A stretch of DNA of 21,549 bases, taken from the NCBI GenBank assembly GCA_002309615.1, contig DBXT01000021.1:1-21549 (forward strand), given 5' to 3'. The DNA comes from Bacteroidales bacterium UBA1205. Lineage in GTDB: Bacteria; Bacteroidota; Bacteroidia; Bacteroidales; WCHB1-69. The translations under genes and the position numbers were made by a program. This document shows, piece by piece, positions 1 to 7,818 of the stretch (positions within the stretch are counted from its first letter, which is position 1; every line of letters begins with the position of its first letter). Below the pieces are notes generated by a model, which worked only from the letters and a program-made list of their open reading frames with translations, did no database searches and was not told where the DNA came from.

Positions 1-101
1 TGCACGGTAATGACAAACTCTTTTTTACAAGAATTTAATAGTAATAATCCTATTATAACTGCTACTAATGATAATGTTTTTATTTGAAATACTTTTCTCA
101 T
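1..101 (-). CDS. Partial lipoprotein (N-terminal 33 residues)
   Basis: This is the start of a gene running off the left edge, so only the first 33 codons are visible. The product opens with a short basic start (MRK), a hydrophobic stretch of about 13 residues and a lipobox-like LNSC with the lipidated Cys at residue 25. It should therefore be exported and lipid-anchored. The residues after Cys are KKE; a charged stretch there resembles the surface-export signal described for some Bacteroidetes lipoproteins, so surface display is possible but inferred. A TATCTTTG box lies 15 bases upstream of the ATG. The mature domain is outside the window, so no function can be named. Confidence 0.75.
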   Translation of the reverse strand, partial: MRKVFQIKTLSLVAVIIGLLLLNSCKKEFVITV

Positions 102-116
102 AACTTATATTTTTTG

Positions 117-124
117 CAAAGATA
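117..124 (-). promoter_or_regulatory. Bacteroidetes -7 promoter box for the partial lipoprotein
   Basis: TATCTTTG on the minus strand fits the TAnnTTTG consensus exactly. It would place the transcript start about 12 bases before the ATG at 101. No clear -33 TTG element is present at the usual spacing. Confidence 0.6.
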
Positions 125-182
125 ACACTTTTTTTCTAAAGATTTTACGCTATGCCCACCAAAGATTCACATCATGGGTGTC

Positions 183-764
183 TTAACTTTTTTTTGCTTT
201 CTTTTTCTTTTCCACGCTCCAACCGAATTTGCCTATTTTTTTACCTAACAAACAATAACTTCCGTGATTATAGGTGATAAGGTCGGCATCTTCGAGGCGA
301 AATTTATTGGTGCGGGGGTCCATATATTGATTGTCGGCCAAAACATGAGTTACCTGTGCAATGAACATGTCGTGGCTGCCCAATTCTATAATTTGCTGCA
401 CTTTGCAAGCAATACTCAACGGAGATTCCTCAATATAAGGAGCATTCATGCTCTCAAAATGGACGGGAGTGAGATGCATGGCTTTAAACTTATTGACATC
501 CCGACCGGATTTTACACCGCACCAGTCGGCGGCTTGTGCCAAGTCGCGATTGACAAGATTGATAAAAAAATCTCCGTTTTGTCGGATAATCTCGTGAGAA
601 TAGCGATTTTTCCGAACAGAAATATAGCACATGGCGGGATCAGAACAGATGGTGCCCGTCCATGCAATGGTGATTATATTGTAACCATCGGTGACATTGC
701 CGCACGACACCATCACTGCCGGAATGGGATAAATCATGGTTCCCGGTTTGAATATAGTACGCAT
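183..764 (-). CDS. Flavin reductase-family FMN-binding protein
   Basis: 193 residues, the usual length for the flavin reductase-like (DIM6/NTAB, FMN-binding split barrel) family. Typical signatures are visible: the TIAWTGT-like segment near residues 32-38, SVRKNRYS at about 49-56, and WCGVKSGRDVNKF around 81-93. Family members bind FMN and use NAD(P)H or act as flavoprotein oxidoreductases in the cytoplasm; the true substrate cannot be read from sequence. The protein ends in a strongly basic tail rich in Lys. It is transcribed alone from a TATCTTTG box just upstream of the ATG. I see no convincing hairpin terminator after it. Confidence in the family is high, in the biochemical role low. Confidence 0.88.
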   Translation of the reverse strand: MRTIFKPGTMIYPIPAVMVSCGNVTDGYNIITIAWTGTICSDPAMCYISVRKNRYSHEIIRQNGDFFINLVNRDLAQAADWCGVKSGRDVNKFKAMHLTPVHFESMNAPYIEESPLSIACKVQQIIELGSHDMFIAQVTHVLADNQYMDPRTNKFRLEDADLITYNHGSYCLLGKKIGKFGWSVEKKKKAKKS

Positions 765-783
765 AGATAGATTATTTTTCTTG

Positions 784-791
784 CAAAGATA
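784..791 (-). promoter_or_regulatory. Bacteroidetes -7 promoter box for the flavin reductase gene
   Basis: TATCTTTG on the minus strand ends 19 bases before the ATG at 764, giving a leader of roughly 16 bases. It separates this gene from the EamA operon upstream. Confidence 0.65.
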
Positions 792-851
792 GCATTTTTT
801 ATTCTAATTGAATATTGTTTTGCTTATGTTGATTCATTTTCAGGATCTTAT

Positions 852-1772
852 TTAAGCATACTTTTTACCCATTTGTGTGAGCACAACACCTATCAAAACA
901 ATAATAATAGCCATGATTTTTTGCATATTGAACGATTCGTCCACTAAAAAATAAGCTGTAATAGCTGTAAAAATGGCTATCAAATTGGTAAAAACTATCG
1001 ATCGTGCCAAACCGATTTTACTAACGGCAATGGAATAAAACATAAATGCCAATGTAGAAGAAAATACCGACAAAATAACAATACAAGTCCAAAAAGCTTG
1101 TACCGGTGTCAAACTAAATCCCAACAAAGATATTGCCTCGTGTGTATAAACTATAGGCTGACCACATGTCAACCACAAAGGCAAAAACAAGATTAAACCA
1201 ACCGTATTTTGAAAGGCTATCAACCAAATAGGATGCACCTGGGCAGAAAGTTTTGTCAAAATCAGTCCATAACCGATAGAAGCTGCAACTGCTATCAGTA
1301 AAAACAACAGACCTACCATATCTACTTGCAATTGCATATTTTTGCCCAATATCATCAAAACAATGCCGACAAACGACACCAAAATACCTATCTGATTCAA
1401 GCGATTGAGTTTTGTTCTAAAGAAAATAGTCAATACAATGGCAGTAAAAACAGGAATGGTGGAAATGACTAAGGATGCCACTACAGGACTGACACGCTCT
1501 ATGCCGTAGGTTTCACCCAAGAAATAGACAAATGGTTCACAAAATGCCAATAAAAGCAAGTATTTAATGTCTGATTTTTGAATGCCGCTTTTATGATAGA
1601 AAATAGCAATGACAACCCACAACAATACTACCGAAATCACCAAACGGGTAAAAATAATCGTGATAGGGTTGGCATAAGACAAGACAATTTTTGTAAATAC
1701 ATACGAAGTTCCCCAAAAGAACATGGACAACAACAATATGACATAAATACTGATAGAATGATTCTTTTGCAT
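852..1772 (-). CDS. DMT-superfamily transporter with two EamA domains
   Basis: 306 residues, almost entirely hydrophobic, with about ten predicted membrane helices in two halves, the standard layout of EamA/DMT permeases in the inner membrane. The first half has the FFWGTSYVFTK-like helix 1 near residues 18-28 and an RVSPVVASL segment around residue 93, both common in this family. The substrate is not predictable; relatives export metabolites or amino acids. The ATG directly abuts the stop codon of the RNase H gene with no gap, so it is the last gene of the panB-to-eamA run. No clear terminator follows. Confidence 0.9.
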   Translation of the reverse strand: MQKNHSISIYVILLLSMFFWGTSYVFTKIVLSYANPITIIFTRLVISVVLLWVVIAIFYHKSGIQKSDIKYLLLLAFCEPFVYFLGETYGIERVSPVVASLVISTIPVFTAIVLTIFFRTKLNRLNQIGILVSFVGIVLMILGKNMQLQVDMVGLLFLLIAVAASIGYGLILTKLSAQVHPIWLIAFQNTVGLILFLPLWLTCGQPIVYTHEAISLLGFSLTPVQAFWTCIVILSVFSSTLAFMFYSIAVSKIGLARSIVFTNLIAIFTAITAYFLVDESFNMQKIMAIIIVLIGVVLTQMGKKYA

Positions 1773-2405
1773 TTATTTTCTACCAAAATCTGCAGGAATT
1801 TCGCCCCAAGTCTGGGTTTCCCATTTTAATAATTGATTGGAATAAGTATTTTCCTTCAGCCAATGTTCTGCTCTGGCAATGAGTTCAAACAAGCGTTCAT
1901 TGCGAGCTGTTTTTTTCATTTTGGTGGCAGCCTTCTTGTCTTTCACCCATTTGATAGCATTACGACTATCGGAATATATGGGCATATTATTTTGATTTTG
2001 CTTGCACCATGCCAAAGCATGTACTATAGCAAGAAATTCCATTACATTGTTGGTACCGTCTAAAAAAGGTCCTTGCTTAAAGAGTAAGGTTCCCGTTTCG
2101 GTATAGACTCCTTGATATTCTGCTTGTTTTGAAGCACTACTATAGGCTCCGTCTACGGCAATGCTCGGTGTAATAGGACTGCCATACAAAGCATCTAAAA
2201 TGGGTTTCATGGCAGATTGCCGTTTTTTTATATACAATTCCGGATCTTGTGAAAAGGCGAGTTCTGCTTCTTGTAATGTAGGAAACGATTTATAGACCGA
2301 TCCTCCTTGCACACCTTCCACATTCCGCTTGCATTCTTCCCAATTGTCAAAAATGCCGGTCTGCACACCCTTCCACACTACATAATATTTTTTAGATTTC
2401 GCCAT
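1773..2405 (-). CDS. rnhA: Ribonuclease H1 with viroplasmin-like N-terminal domain
   Basis: 210 residues in two domains. Residues 4-50 form the small viroplasmin/RNase H1 N-terminal domain (YYVVWKG, GIFDNWEEC, VYKSF), which binds RNA-DNA hybrids in eukaryotic RNase H1. Residues about 80-208 are the type 1 RNase H fold, with the acidic catalytic set apparently complete: D85 (VDGAYS), E123 (NNVMEFLA), D146 (YSDSRNA) and D206 near the C-terminus. It should cleave RNA in RNA-DNA hybrids, for example R-loops and primers. Its start overlaps the end of ribD by 14 bases and its stop touches the next gene, indicating cotranscription and probably translational coupling. Confidence 0.9.
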   Translation of the reverse strand: MAKSKKYYVVWKGVQTGIFDNWEECKRNVEGVQGGSVYKSFPTLQEAELAFSQDPELYIKKRQSAMKPILDALYGSPITPSIAVDGAYSSASKQAEYQGVYTETGTLLFKQGPFLDGTNNVMEFLAIVHALAWCKQNQNNMPIYSDSRNAIKWVKDKKAATKMKKTARNERLFELIARAEHWLKENTYSNQLLKWETQTWGEIPADFGRK

Positions 2406-3432
2406 TTTGATAGTATAAAATTTTATTATCTGCTACTATTTCAGTTTTTTGCACTTCGTTTTTAAGGATTGGTGCCTGCAGACCATCGCCAAAAATTTTG
2501 TTGCCGACCAACACTCGTGCTTCATCCCACAAGCCTAAACGTATAAAATAATTCAAGGTTTGCTGTCCGCCTTCAATGATAATCGACTGTATTTTCCGCT
2601 CATAAAGCACTTTTAGCATATCTTGCACCCAATGCTCTTCACTGACAGAAAAATATTCTACATTTTTATGATGCGGAATATTTTTTGAAGTAAAAATCCA
2701 TGAAGGCTGGCTTCCGTCAAAGAAATGTTTATCGTCCGATATTGAATCGTTCAAATATGTCATTCTTATCGGATTTTTTCCTTCTACCATGCGAACATTT
2801 AATTGAGGATTGTCGTTCAACAGTGTGTTGGCACCGCAAAAGATAGCTTGTTCTTCGGCACGCCATTGATGTACCTTGTAGCGAAGTTCGTCATTGGTAA
2901 TCCAATACTCCTGGCGATGTGTGGCACCTCGTTGATTGCAATCCATATATCCGTCTTGTGTTTGAGCCCATTTAAGAATAATATACGGACGATGTTGTTG
3001 GTGATAGGTAAAAAACCTTTTGTTTAAATGCCTTGCTTCTTGCTCCATAAGACCTACTTCCACTTCAATTCCCGCCTCGCGTAGTTTTTTGATACCGTTT
3101 CCTGCCACCTTGGGATTAGAATCCAAGACAGCCACCACTACTTTCGGAATCTGCTTTTTGATAATTAAATCCGCACAAGGCGGTGTTTTCCCAAAATGCG
3201 AGCAAGGCTCCAAAGTAACATATAAAGTGCTGGTTTTTAGAAGATTTTCATCTTTTACTTGTGCTATGGCATTCACCTCTGCATGAACTTGTCCATAACA
3301 ATGATGATAACCTTCTCCGATAATTTTTCCATCATTGACAATTACGCAACCTACCATTGGATTAGGGGCAACATACATATTACCGCATACTGCCAACTCC
3401 AACGCCCTTTGCATAAATTGTTGATCGGTCAT
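2392..3432 (-). CDS. ribD: Bifunctional riboflavin biosynthesis deaminase/reductase RibD
   Basis: 346 residues, the normal length for RibD. The N-terminal deaminase has the zinc site HAE (H50, E52) and PCSHFGKTPPC (C77, C86), and performs deamination of the pyrimidine intermediate. The C-terminal reductase (from about residue 148) shows KWAQTQDG (K154, D160), the LLNDNPQLNVR segment at about 204-214 and EGGQQTLN at 287-294, and reduces the ribosyl side chain with NADPH. Together these are the second and third steps of riboflavin synthesis from GTP. No FMN riboswitch is visible upstream, because the gene sits inside an operon, 3 bases after the small outer-membrane protein gene. Other rib genes are not in the window. 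Confidence 0.96.
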   Translation of the reverse strand: MTDQQFMQRALELAVCGNMYVAPNPMVGCVIVNDGKIIGEGYHHCYGQVHAEVNAIAQVKDENLLKTSTLYVTLEPCSHFGKTPPCADLIIKKQIPKVVVAVLDSNPKVAGNGIKKLREAGIEVEVGLMEQEARHLNKRFFTYHQQHRPYIILKWAQTQDGYMDCNQRGATHRQEYWITNDELRYKVHQWRAEEQAIFCGANTLLNDNPQLNVRMVEGKNPIRMTYLNDSISDDKHFFDGSQPSWIFTSKNIPHHKNVEYFSVSEEHWVQDMLKVLYERKIQSIIIEGGQQTLNYFIRLGLWDEARVLVGNKIFGDGLQAPILKNEVQKTEIVADNKILYYQNGEI

Positions 3433-3435
3433 ATA

Positions 3436-3984
3436 TTAAAATTTGAAATTCAAACAGATAGGAATTTCACCAATATGGTTTCCGACCTCTGCCATAGTTT
3501 CTTTGCTAACATTGGAATAGTATATAAAACGATAGCCGGTGCTGATGGTCATAGAAAACAACGGTGAAAAGATGTAGCCGACTTCAAACGATGGTTGTAC
3601 GCCGGCAGCAAAACCCATGCCTCCGCAATATCCTCCCAACAAATCCAAACCTACTGCCAATCTGCATCGCCCGAATATCCATTCGTAATGATAATCGGGA
3701 ATTAACAAACATTGCAGAGCATTTCTATATGCCAATTCAACGCCTCCGGACAATCGGTGACCACCCCAAAAATGTGAATAGCCAATATACATGCCCATTC
3801 CTGTAATAGGTGTTGTCCACCCTTTATAGTTGTGAGCCAACACTTGTACATTCAATTGGAAGGTGACTTCGCTATTGCTTAAACCTTCTTGTGTGGTTGT
3901 TATTTCGCGTTCTTGTGCAAGTGTCGGTTTTAAAATAGCAAGCAACAAAATGACTATAAAAAATATTTGTCTGAAATTTTTCAT
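3436..3984 (-). CDS. Small outer-membrane beta-barrel-like protein, unknown function
   Basis: The chosen start gives 182 residues opening with a classic signal peptide (MKNFRQ, hydrophobic core, cleavage near LA-Q at residue 23). An in-frame ATG 30 bases upstream, at 4014, would add ten polar residues before the signal and overlap panB, so I prefer 3984, which lies 10 bases past the panB stop. The mature part alternates aromatic and polar residues in strand-like stretches and ends in NFKF; a terminal Phe is typical of outer-membrane barrels. Gly-rich turns (GGHRLSGG, GGYCGGMG) fit a small 8-strand barrel. I do not recognise a named family. It sits between panB and ribD without an obvious metabolic link. 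Confidence 0.72.
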   Translation of the reverse strand: MKNFRQIFFIVILLLAILKPTLAQEREITTTQEGLSNSEVTFQLNVQVLAHNYKGWTTPITGMGMYIGYSHFWGGHRLSGGVELAYRNALQCLLIPDYHYEWIFGRCRLAVGLDLLGGYCGGMGFAAGVQPSFEVGYIFSPLFSMTISTGYRFIYYSNVSKETMAEVGNHIGEIPICLNFKF

Positions 3985-3994
3985 GTTGGTCTTA

Positions 3995-4816
3995 TTAGTA
4001 TTGTTCTTTTTCATTTGGAAAGTCTCCGGCTTTTACATCATTAATATAATGTCCTACGGCACCGATTATTTCTTCACCTAAATTGTGATAACGTCTTAAA
4101 AATCTTGGTGAAAATTGTTGCGTGATACCCATCATATCATGAAAAACCAGCACTTGTCCGTTTACATGCGGTCCTGCCCCGATGCCGATAGTCGGTATTG
4201 TCAACGAATCGGTTACTTGCTGTGCCAATTCTGCGGGAATCTTTTCCAACACTAATGCAAAACAACCATGTTCTTGCAATAATTTTGCATCTGCAAGCAA
4301 TTTTTCCGATTCTTCTTTATCTGTAGCACGCACACAATAAGTACCGAACTTGTTGATTGATTGAGGCATCAAACCCAAATGCCCCATCACGGGAATACCT
4401 GCACTAAGAATTCTGTCTATCGATTCTGCTATTTCTACTCCGCCTTCCAATTTAATGGCATCTGCTCCTGATTCTTTCATAATTCTAATGGCAGAATGCA
4501 AGGCTTCTTTGGAATTGCCTTGATAGGTTCCAAACGGCATATCCACCACCACCAAAGCCTTTTCTACAGCTCGAACCACCGACGAAGCATGATATATCAT
4601 TTCATCCAAGGTAATAGGTAAAGTGGTTTTATAACCTGCCATCACATTGGCTGCTGAATCGCCTACCAAAATAACATCTATTTTGGCAGCATCCAACAAT
4701 TTGGCCATAGAATAATCATACGCCGTTAACATGGCAATCTTTTCATTGCTATCACGCATTCTCTGCAAGACATGCGTAGTTATTTTTCCAACTGTTTGTG
4801 AAATAGTCGCTGACAT
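3995..4816 (-). CDS. panB: 3-methyl-2-oxobutanoate hydroxymethyltransferase
   Basis: 273 residues, typical for PanB, which transfers a hydroxymethyl group from methylene-tetrahydrofolate to ketoisovalerate, making ketopantoate for pantothenate and CoA. Key segments are intact: MLTAYDYSMA near residue 29, LVGDSAANV with metal-binding D53, VVVDMPFGTYQ with D92, AIKLEGG with K122, GHLGLMPQ at 145-152, LVLEKIPAE with catalytic E191, and IGIGAGPHVNGQVLV at about 210-224. First gene of a five-gene minus-strand run and preceded by a TACTTTTG promoter box. panC and panD are not in the window. Confidence 0.97.
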   Translation of the reverse strand: MSATISQTVGKITTHVLQRMRDSNEKIAMLTAYDYSMAKLLDAAKIDVILVGDSAANVMAGYKTTLPITLDEMIYHASSVVRAVEKALVVVDMPFGTYQGNSKEALHSAIRIMKESGADAIKLEGGVEIAESIDRILSAGIPVMGHLGLMPQSINKFGTYCVRATDKEESEKLLADAKLLQEHGCFALVLEKIPAELAQQVTDSLTIPTIGIGAGPHVNGQVLVFHDMMGITQQFSPRFLRRYHNLGEEIIGAVGHYINDVKAGDFPNEKEQY

Positions 4817-4839
4817 TGTTCCTAAAATTTTAAATCATG

Positions 4840-4847
4840 CAAAAGTA
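4840..4847 (-). promoter_or_regulatory. panB: Bacteroidetes -7 promoter box for the panB operon
   Basis: TACTTTTG on the minus strand matches TAnnTTTG and ends 23 bases before the panB ATG. It should drive panB through the EamA gene, since no other consensus box is seen between those genes. It diverges from the promoter at 4946. Confidence 0.6.
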
Positions 4848-4888
4848 GCACTTTTTTATTTATCATTTGCACTCCTTCTTTCTTTTAA

Positions 4889-4936
4889 TTTGTAAATTGT
4901 TAATAACTTTTTGTAATTTATTGTTGCTTTTTGTAA
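4889..4936 (+). repeat. Three phased TTTGTAA direct repeats upstream of the membrane-protein/XRE promoter
   Basis: TTTGTAA occurs at 4889-4895, 4910-4916 and 4930-4936, a spacing of 21 and 20 bases. The last two lie inside a perfect 10-base repeat, CTTTTTGTAA, at 4907-4916 and 4927-4936. Two helical turns of spacing puts all copies on one DNA face, just upstream of and partly inside the promoter region. A regulator binding site is plausible; the adjacent XRE protein is a candidate ligand. In AT-rich DNA chance repetition cannot be excluded. Confidence 0.45.
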
Positions 4937-4945
4937 AATTTATAT

Positions 4946-4953
4946 TACTTTTG
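4946..4953 (+). promoter_or_regulatory. Bacteroidetes -7 promoter box for the membrane protein/XRE pair
   Basis: TACTTTTG matches TAnnTTTG, with a TTGTTG at 4921-4926 at the usual -33 distance. The transcript should start near 4957. This supports the ATG at 4999 as the real start and rules out the upstream in-frame start at 4867, which would precede the promoter. Confidence 0.7.
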
Positions 4954-4998
4954 CAGCATCATTTATTAATTACTTTGTTTCATTTAAAACTTAAAAAC

Positions 4999-5487
4999 AT
5001 GGAAACATCAAAAATTTTATTACCCTACAAATTTAAGCTTGTCGGCTGGTGCATACTCATTCCCGCCCTCATTCTCGGCATTGTATCATATGCCGGAGTT
5101 GATATTGACTTTAGCATCAACGACATTCGACAACTCTTCCATCTTCCTGCCATACACAATAATCAACCATTTTCATTAAGTTCTTTTAGTTACGATAGTG
5201 GAATTTTCATAACCATTATTGGCATACTGCTGATTATAGGAGGCATTTTTGTTGGCTTTTCCAAAAACAAATGCGAAGACGAATTCATTACAAAAATTCG
5301 TCTTGAATCGCTCACGTTGGCAGTATATATCAATTATTTAGTGCTTATTGTCTGCTTTATTTGTTTTTGGGGACTTGGTTTCTTAGCCATCCTGCAATTC
5401 AATTTATTTACCACTCTTCTTGTATTTATCATTTGTTTTTATATTCGATTGGCTATCAACAAAAGATCTTTGAAAAATGAAAAATAG
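4999..5487 (+). CDS. Four-helix integral membrane protein paired with an XRE regulator
   Basis: 162 residues from the ATG at 4999. Hydrophobic segments at about 13-33, 68-88, 105-128 and 130-153 predict four inner-membrane helices, with a loop of some 35 residues between helices 1 and 2. No enzymatic motif is seen and I cannot assign a function. The gene overlaps the following small XRE-family regulator by 11 bases. Membrane protein plus short Cro-like regulator is a recurrent pairing in Bacteroidales, where the regulator presumably controls the pair. An extended reading starting at 4867 would add a low-complexity Leu/Phe-rich stretch that lies upstream of the promoter box, so it was discarded. 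Confidence 0.8.
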   Translation: METSKILLPYKFKLVGWCILIPALILGIVSYAGVDIDFSINDIRQLFHLPAIHNNQPFSLSSFSYDSGIFITIIGILLIIGGIFVGFSKNKCEDEFITKIRLESLTLAVYINYLVLIVCFICFWGLGFLAILQFNLFTTLLVFIICFYIRLAINKRSLKNEK

Positions 5488-5677
5488 ATTAAAAGTAGAA
5501 CGAGCGGAACTCAATATCACACAAGGCGAATTGGCGGAAAAAATCGGCATAACACGTCAAGCCATCAACTCTATAGAATTGGGGAAATATATTCCCTCTA
5601 CACTGCTTGCTATAAAAATTGCCCGTTTTTTCAACAAACATGTAGAAGATATTTTTATCTTAGAAGAAGGTGAATAA
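5477..5677 (+). CDS. Small XRE/Cro-type helix-turn-helix regulator
   Basis: 66 residues that are essentially one HTH_3 domain. The helix-turn-helix is clear: NITQGELAEKIGITRQAINSIE at about residues 13-34, followed by GKYIPSTLLAIKIARFF and the VEDIF motif that closes this family. It should bind DNA as a dimer in the cytoplasm. The start codon lies inside the end of the membrane-protein gene (11-base overlap), so translation is probably coupled. The three TTTGTAA repeats at 4889-4936 in front of the pair are a possible operator, which is inference. Small size and lack of an effector domain suggest control by abundance or by its membrane partner. Confidence 0.92.
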   Translation: MKNRLKVERAELNITQGELAEKIGITRQAINSIELGKYIPSTLLAIKIARFFNKHVEDIFILEEGE

Positions 5678-5722
5678 AAGTAAAACGATAACAATTTGCA
5701 GTCAAACTATTGATTGTACTTG

Positions 5723-7813
5723 TTAGAATTTGAATTGCACCTGTGCCTTCACATCGGTTTTGTGATTGCCGTCAATCAAGGTTAAACCACTACCGACTTC
5801 AGCTTTGTTGCGATAATATGTCTGTGCTATCTTGAATTCTATAGTGGCGAAACGGGTCACATTGTATTTCAACAACAAATACATTCTGCTACCCTTATAA
5901 TACATGCCCGGAATAGAAAATGTATATAAAATGTCATCTTCGTAAGCATAAATTCTTGTATCGTAGGAATCGGTGTCAAACAAAGCGAAACGGGCAGCAA
6001 TAGTCAAAGGGAACTTTGCAAATTTATATTTCACATCTTGATAAACGACATATCCTTGTGTAAACGGCATTTGCGGAGCAGAGCGATAATTAATAATTTC
6101 CAAATGTGTTTTCAATTGCAGACCAAGCAAAGGCTGCCATGTCAGATGCAAACGATAATTTTGTTTATTATAAGCCGTAATTTGATTATAGTATTCGCTA
6201 AACAAATGATTATTTTTGTCTGCCGATTTGTAACGAAAACGTACATAAGCACCAAAACGACTATTCCATTTGAAATCCAATTGTGTTTGCACTTCAAAGC
6301 CGTCTGAAGGAGCATCCACTTGATATTTTAACCATGCAAAATGAAAATAATCCACATGGGCATTCCAAGTAAAATGTCGAGAAAGTATGGCATTAAAACC
6401 CCAATAAAGTCCATGTTCATTTGCATTGGAAGACATTTCTCCAAATGCCCCGCTATTCAAACATTGATATTTGGGTGAATAATAACGATATACCAATGAC
6501 ATTGTAAACCGTGGATCGATATTAAATTGCATACCGTCAATGGTTGCCAATGCCAAATTTTTGCTCATGGCCACTTCACCAAAAAAACTGACTTTTCTGA
6601 CTAATAAACGATAATCTATAGAAGCATTCACATTATCTATTCCATTAAAAGTAAACTGATTATACATTTGTAAAGTTCTATTCAAAGAACTTTGAAATCT
6701 TGTATAATAAACCGTTGCTCCTATTTCGGCTATTCGGAAAGTTTTAGCAATATTCATTCCCGCCAAATGCTGACCAATGGAATTTTTCTTGCTCATTTCC
6801 GATTGTGTACGATGATAGCCGGTTTCATACAATGTTTCTATAAAAGAAATAGTTGCATCTTCGTTAGTATCGGCAGATACCGCTGCATCTATTTTTTTAT
6901 AAGAATAAAACAATGTCAAATCCAACACTTTGCAATTGATAGTAGTGGCAATACCCCGCATATAATTGTTTTCATTGGCGGATGAATAAGGTCGCAAGCC
7001 GCTTGCATGCTTGTAAATACTGACAGAATTTTGTGGTTTCATCATAGCAAATCCCGTATTCATAGCCAAACCCTGACCAAATGACAATTGATAATCTCCG
7101 ACTGCAATCGCCTTAAACACACTTACATTCTGCAGAAAAATATGTGCCGAATAAAAATCAAATCCATATTTATTGCCTTTGCGGAAAAAGGGCTCTCCGG
7201 CATCTTTTTCCATAGTTATACCAAACTGCAACTTGTCGGATGAACGAAATTTGTATTTTATCATATAGGCTTGTGGACTACCCAAATAACGAGCATTTGG
7301 ATTTTTTTCCAAATCTGCTTCGCTGATGTCCGAATAACCTTTTTGCTTTTCTATCACTTGCCCATATCGGAGTAAAATGGTATTTTTACCATATTTAAAT
7401 ATATCTTTTACAGTTCGTTTTTTCTTTGTTTCAACAGGAATTATAGCTATATAGGGGGCTAATTTTTCGGCTAACTGTCTATCAAAACCTTCTATCAATG
7501 CCAACTCATAAATGGTATAGATTTGTCCATACTTCTGCAAATATCTTTGCAAATGATATACTTGATAGTCAGACAATTGAAATACATTTAAAAGTACATC
7601 ATAATCAGGATTATTGATATTGATTTTATGTTGTGCATAATACATCAAATCTTCCACCAATTCAGAATAATCACAATCTTCACCATTCGATTCCACCAAA
7701 CGCTCCACTTCGTCTTCCAAATCTAATTCCACACCCAAAGATACCGTATCAACTTGTGCATATATTGATATGGATATCAGCATAATGAGTACGAAAAAAC
7801 AAATTTTTCGCAT
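5723..7813 (-). CDS. Outer-membrane protein with ComEA-like helix-hairpin-helix N-terminal region and beta-barrel
   Basis: 696 residues with a signal peptide (cleavage near YAQ, residue 20). Residues about 62-125 form two helix-hairpin-helix-like units (ININNPDYDVLLNVF; YTIYELALIEGFDRQLAEKLAPY), the fold ComEA-type proteins use to bind DNA. From about residue 145 to the end the sequence is a long series of amphipathic strands with many Tyr and Arg, ending in QVQFKF, as expected for an outer-membrane barrel. The combination is a known but poorly characterised Bacteroidetes type. The start lies 5 bases after the stop of the upstream PorV-like gene, so they share a transcript. A role in DNA or nucleoprotein handling at the surface is speculative. 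Confidence 0.85.
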   Translation of the reverse strand: MRKICFFVLIMLISISIYAQVDTVSLGVELDLEDEVERLVESNGEDCDYSELVEDLMYYAQHKININNPDYDVLLNVFQLSDYQVYHLQRYLQKYGQIYTIYELALIEGFDRQLAEKLAPYIAIIPVETKKKRTVKDIFKYGKNTILLRYGQVIEKQKGYSDISEADLEKNPNARYLGSPQAYMIKYKFRSSDKLQFGITMEKDAGEPFFRKGNKYGFDFYSAHIFLQNVSVFKAIAVGDYQLSFGQGLAMNTGFAMMKPQNSVSIYKHASGLRPYSSANENNYMRGIATTINCKVLDLTLFYSYKKIDAAVSADTNEDATISFIETLYETGYHRTQSEMSKKNSIGQHLAGMNIAKTFRIAEIGATVYYTRFQSSLNRTLQMYNQFTFNGIDNVNASIDYRLLVRKVSFFGEVAMSKNLALATIDGMQFNIDPRFTMSLVYRYYSPKYQCLNSGAFGEMSSNANEHGLYWGFNAILSRHFTWNAHVDYFHFAWLKYQVDAPSDGFEVQTQLDFKWNSRFGAYVRFRYKSADKNNHLFSEYYNQITAYNKQNYRLHLTWQPLLGLQLKTHLEIINYRSAPQMPFTQGYVVYQDVKYKFAKFPLTIAARFALFDTDSYDTRIYAYEDDILYTFSIPGMYYKGSRMYLLLKYNVTRFATIEFKIAQTYYRNKAEVGSGLTLIDGNHKTDVKAQVQFKF

Positions 7814-7818
7814 AGCGG

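Noticed and set aside
150..182. Possible hairpin CCCA/TGGG after the flavin reductase gene
   Set aside because: Only four pairs with a loop of more than 12 bases and no adjoining T-run on the transcribed strand.
264..770. Plus-strand open frame opposite the flavin reductase gene
   Set aside because: It is antisense to a clear family member, with no domain and no promoter in that direction.
4867..4998. Longer N-terminus for the four-helix membrane protein
   Set aside because: The Leu/Phe-rich extension is the A/T-rich promoter region read as protein and precedes the -7 box at 4946.
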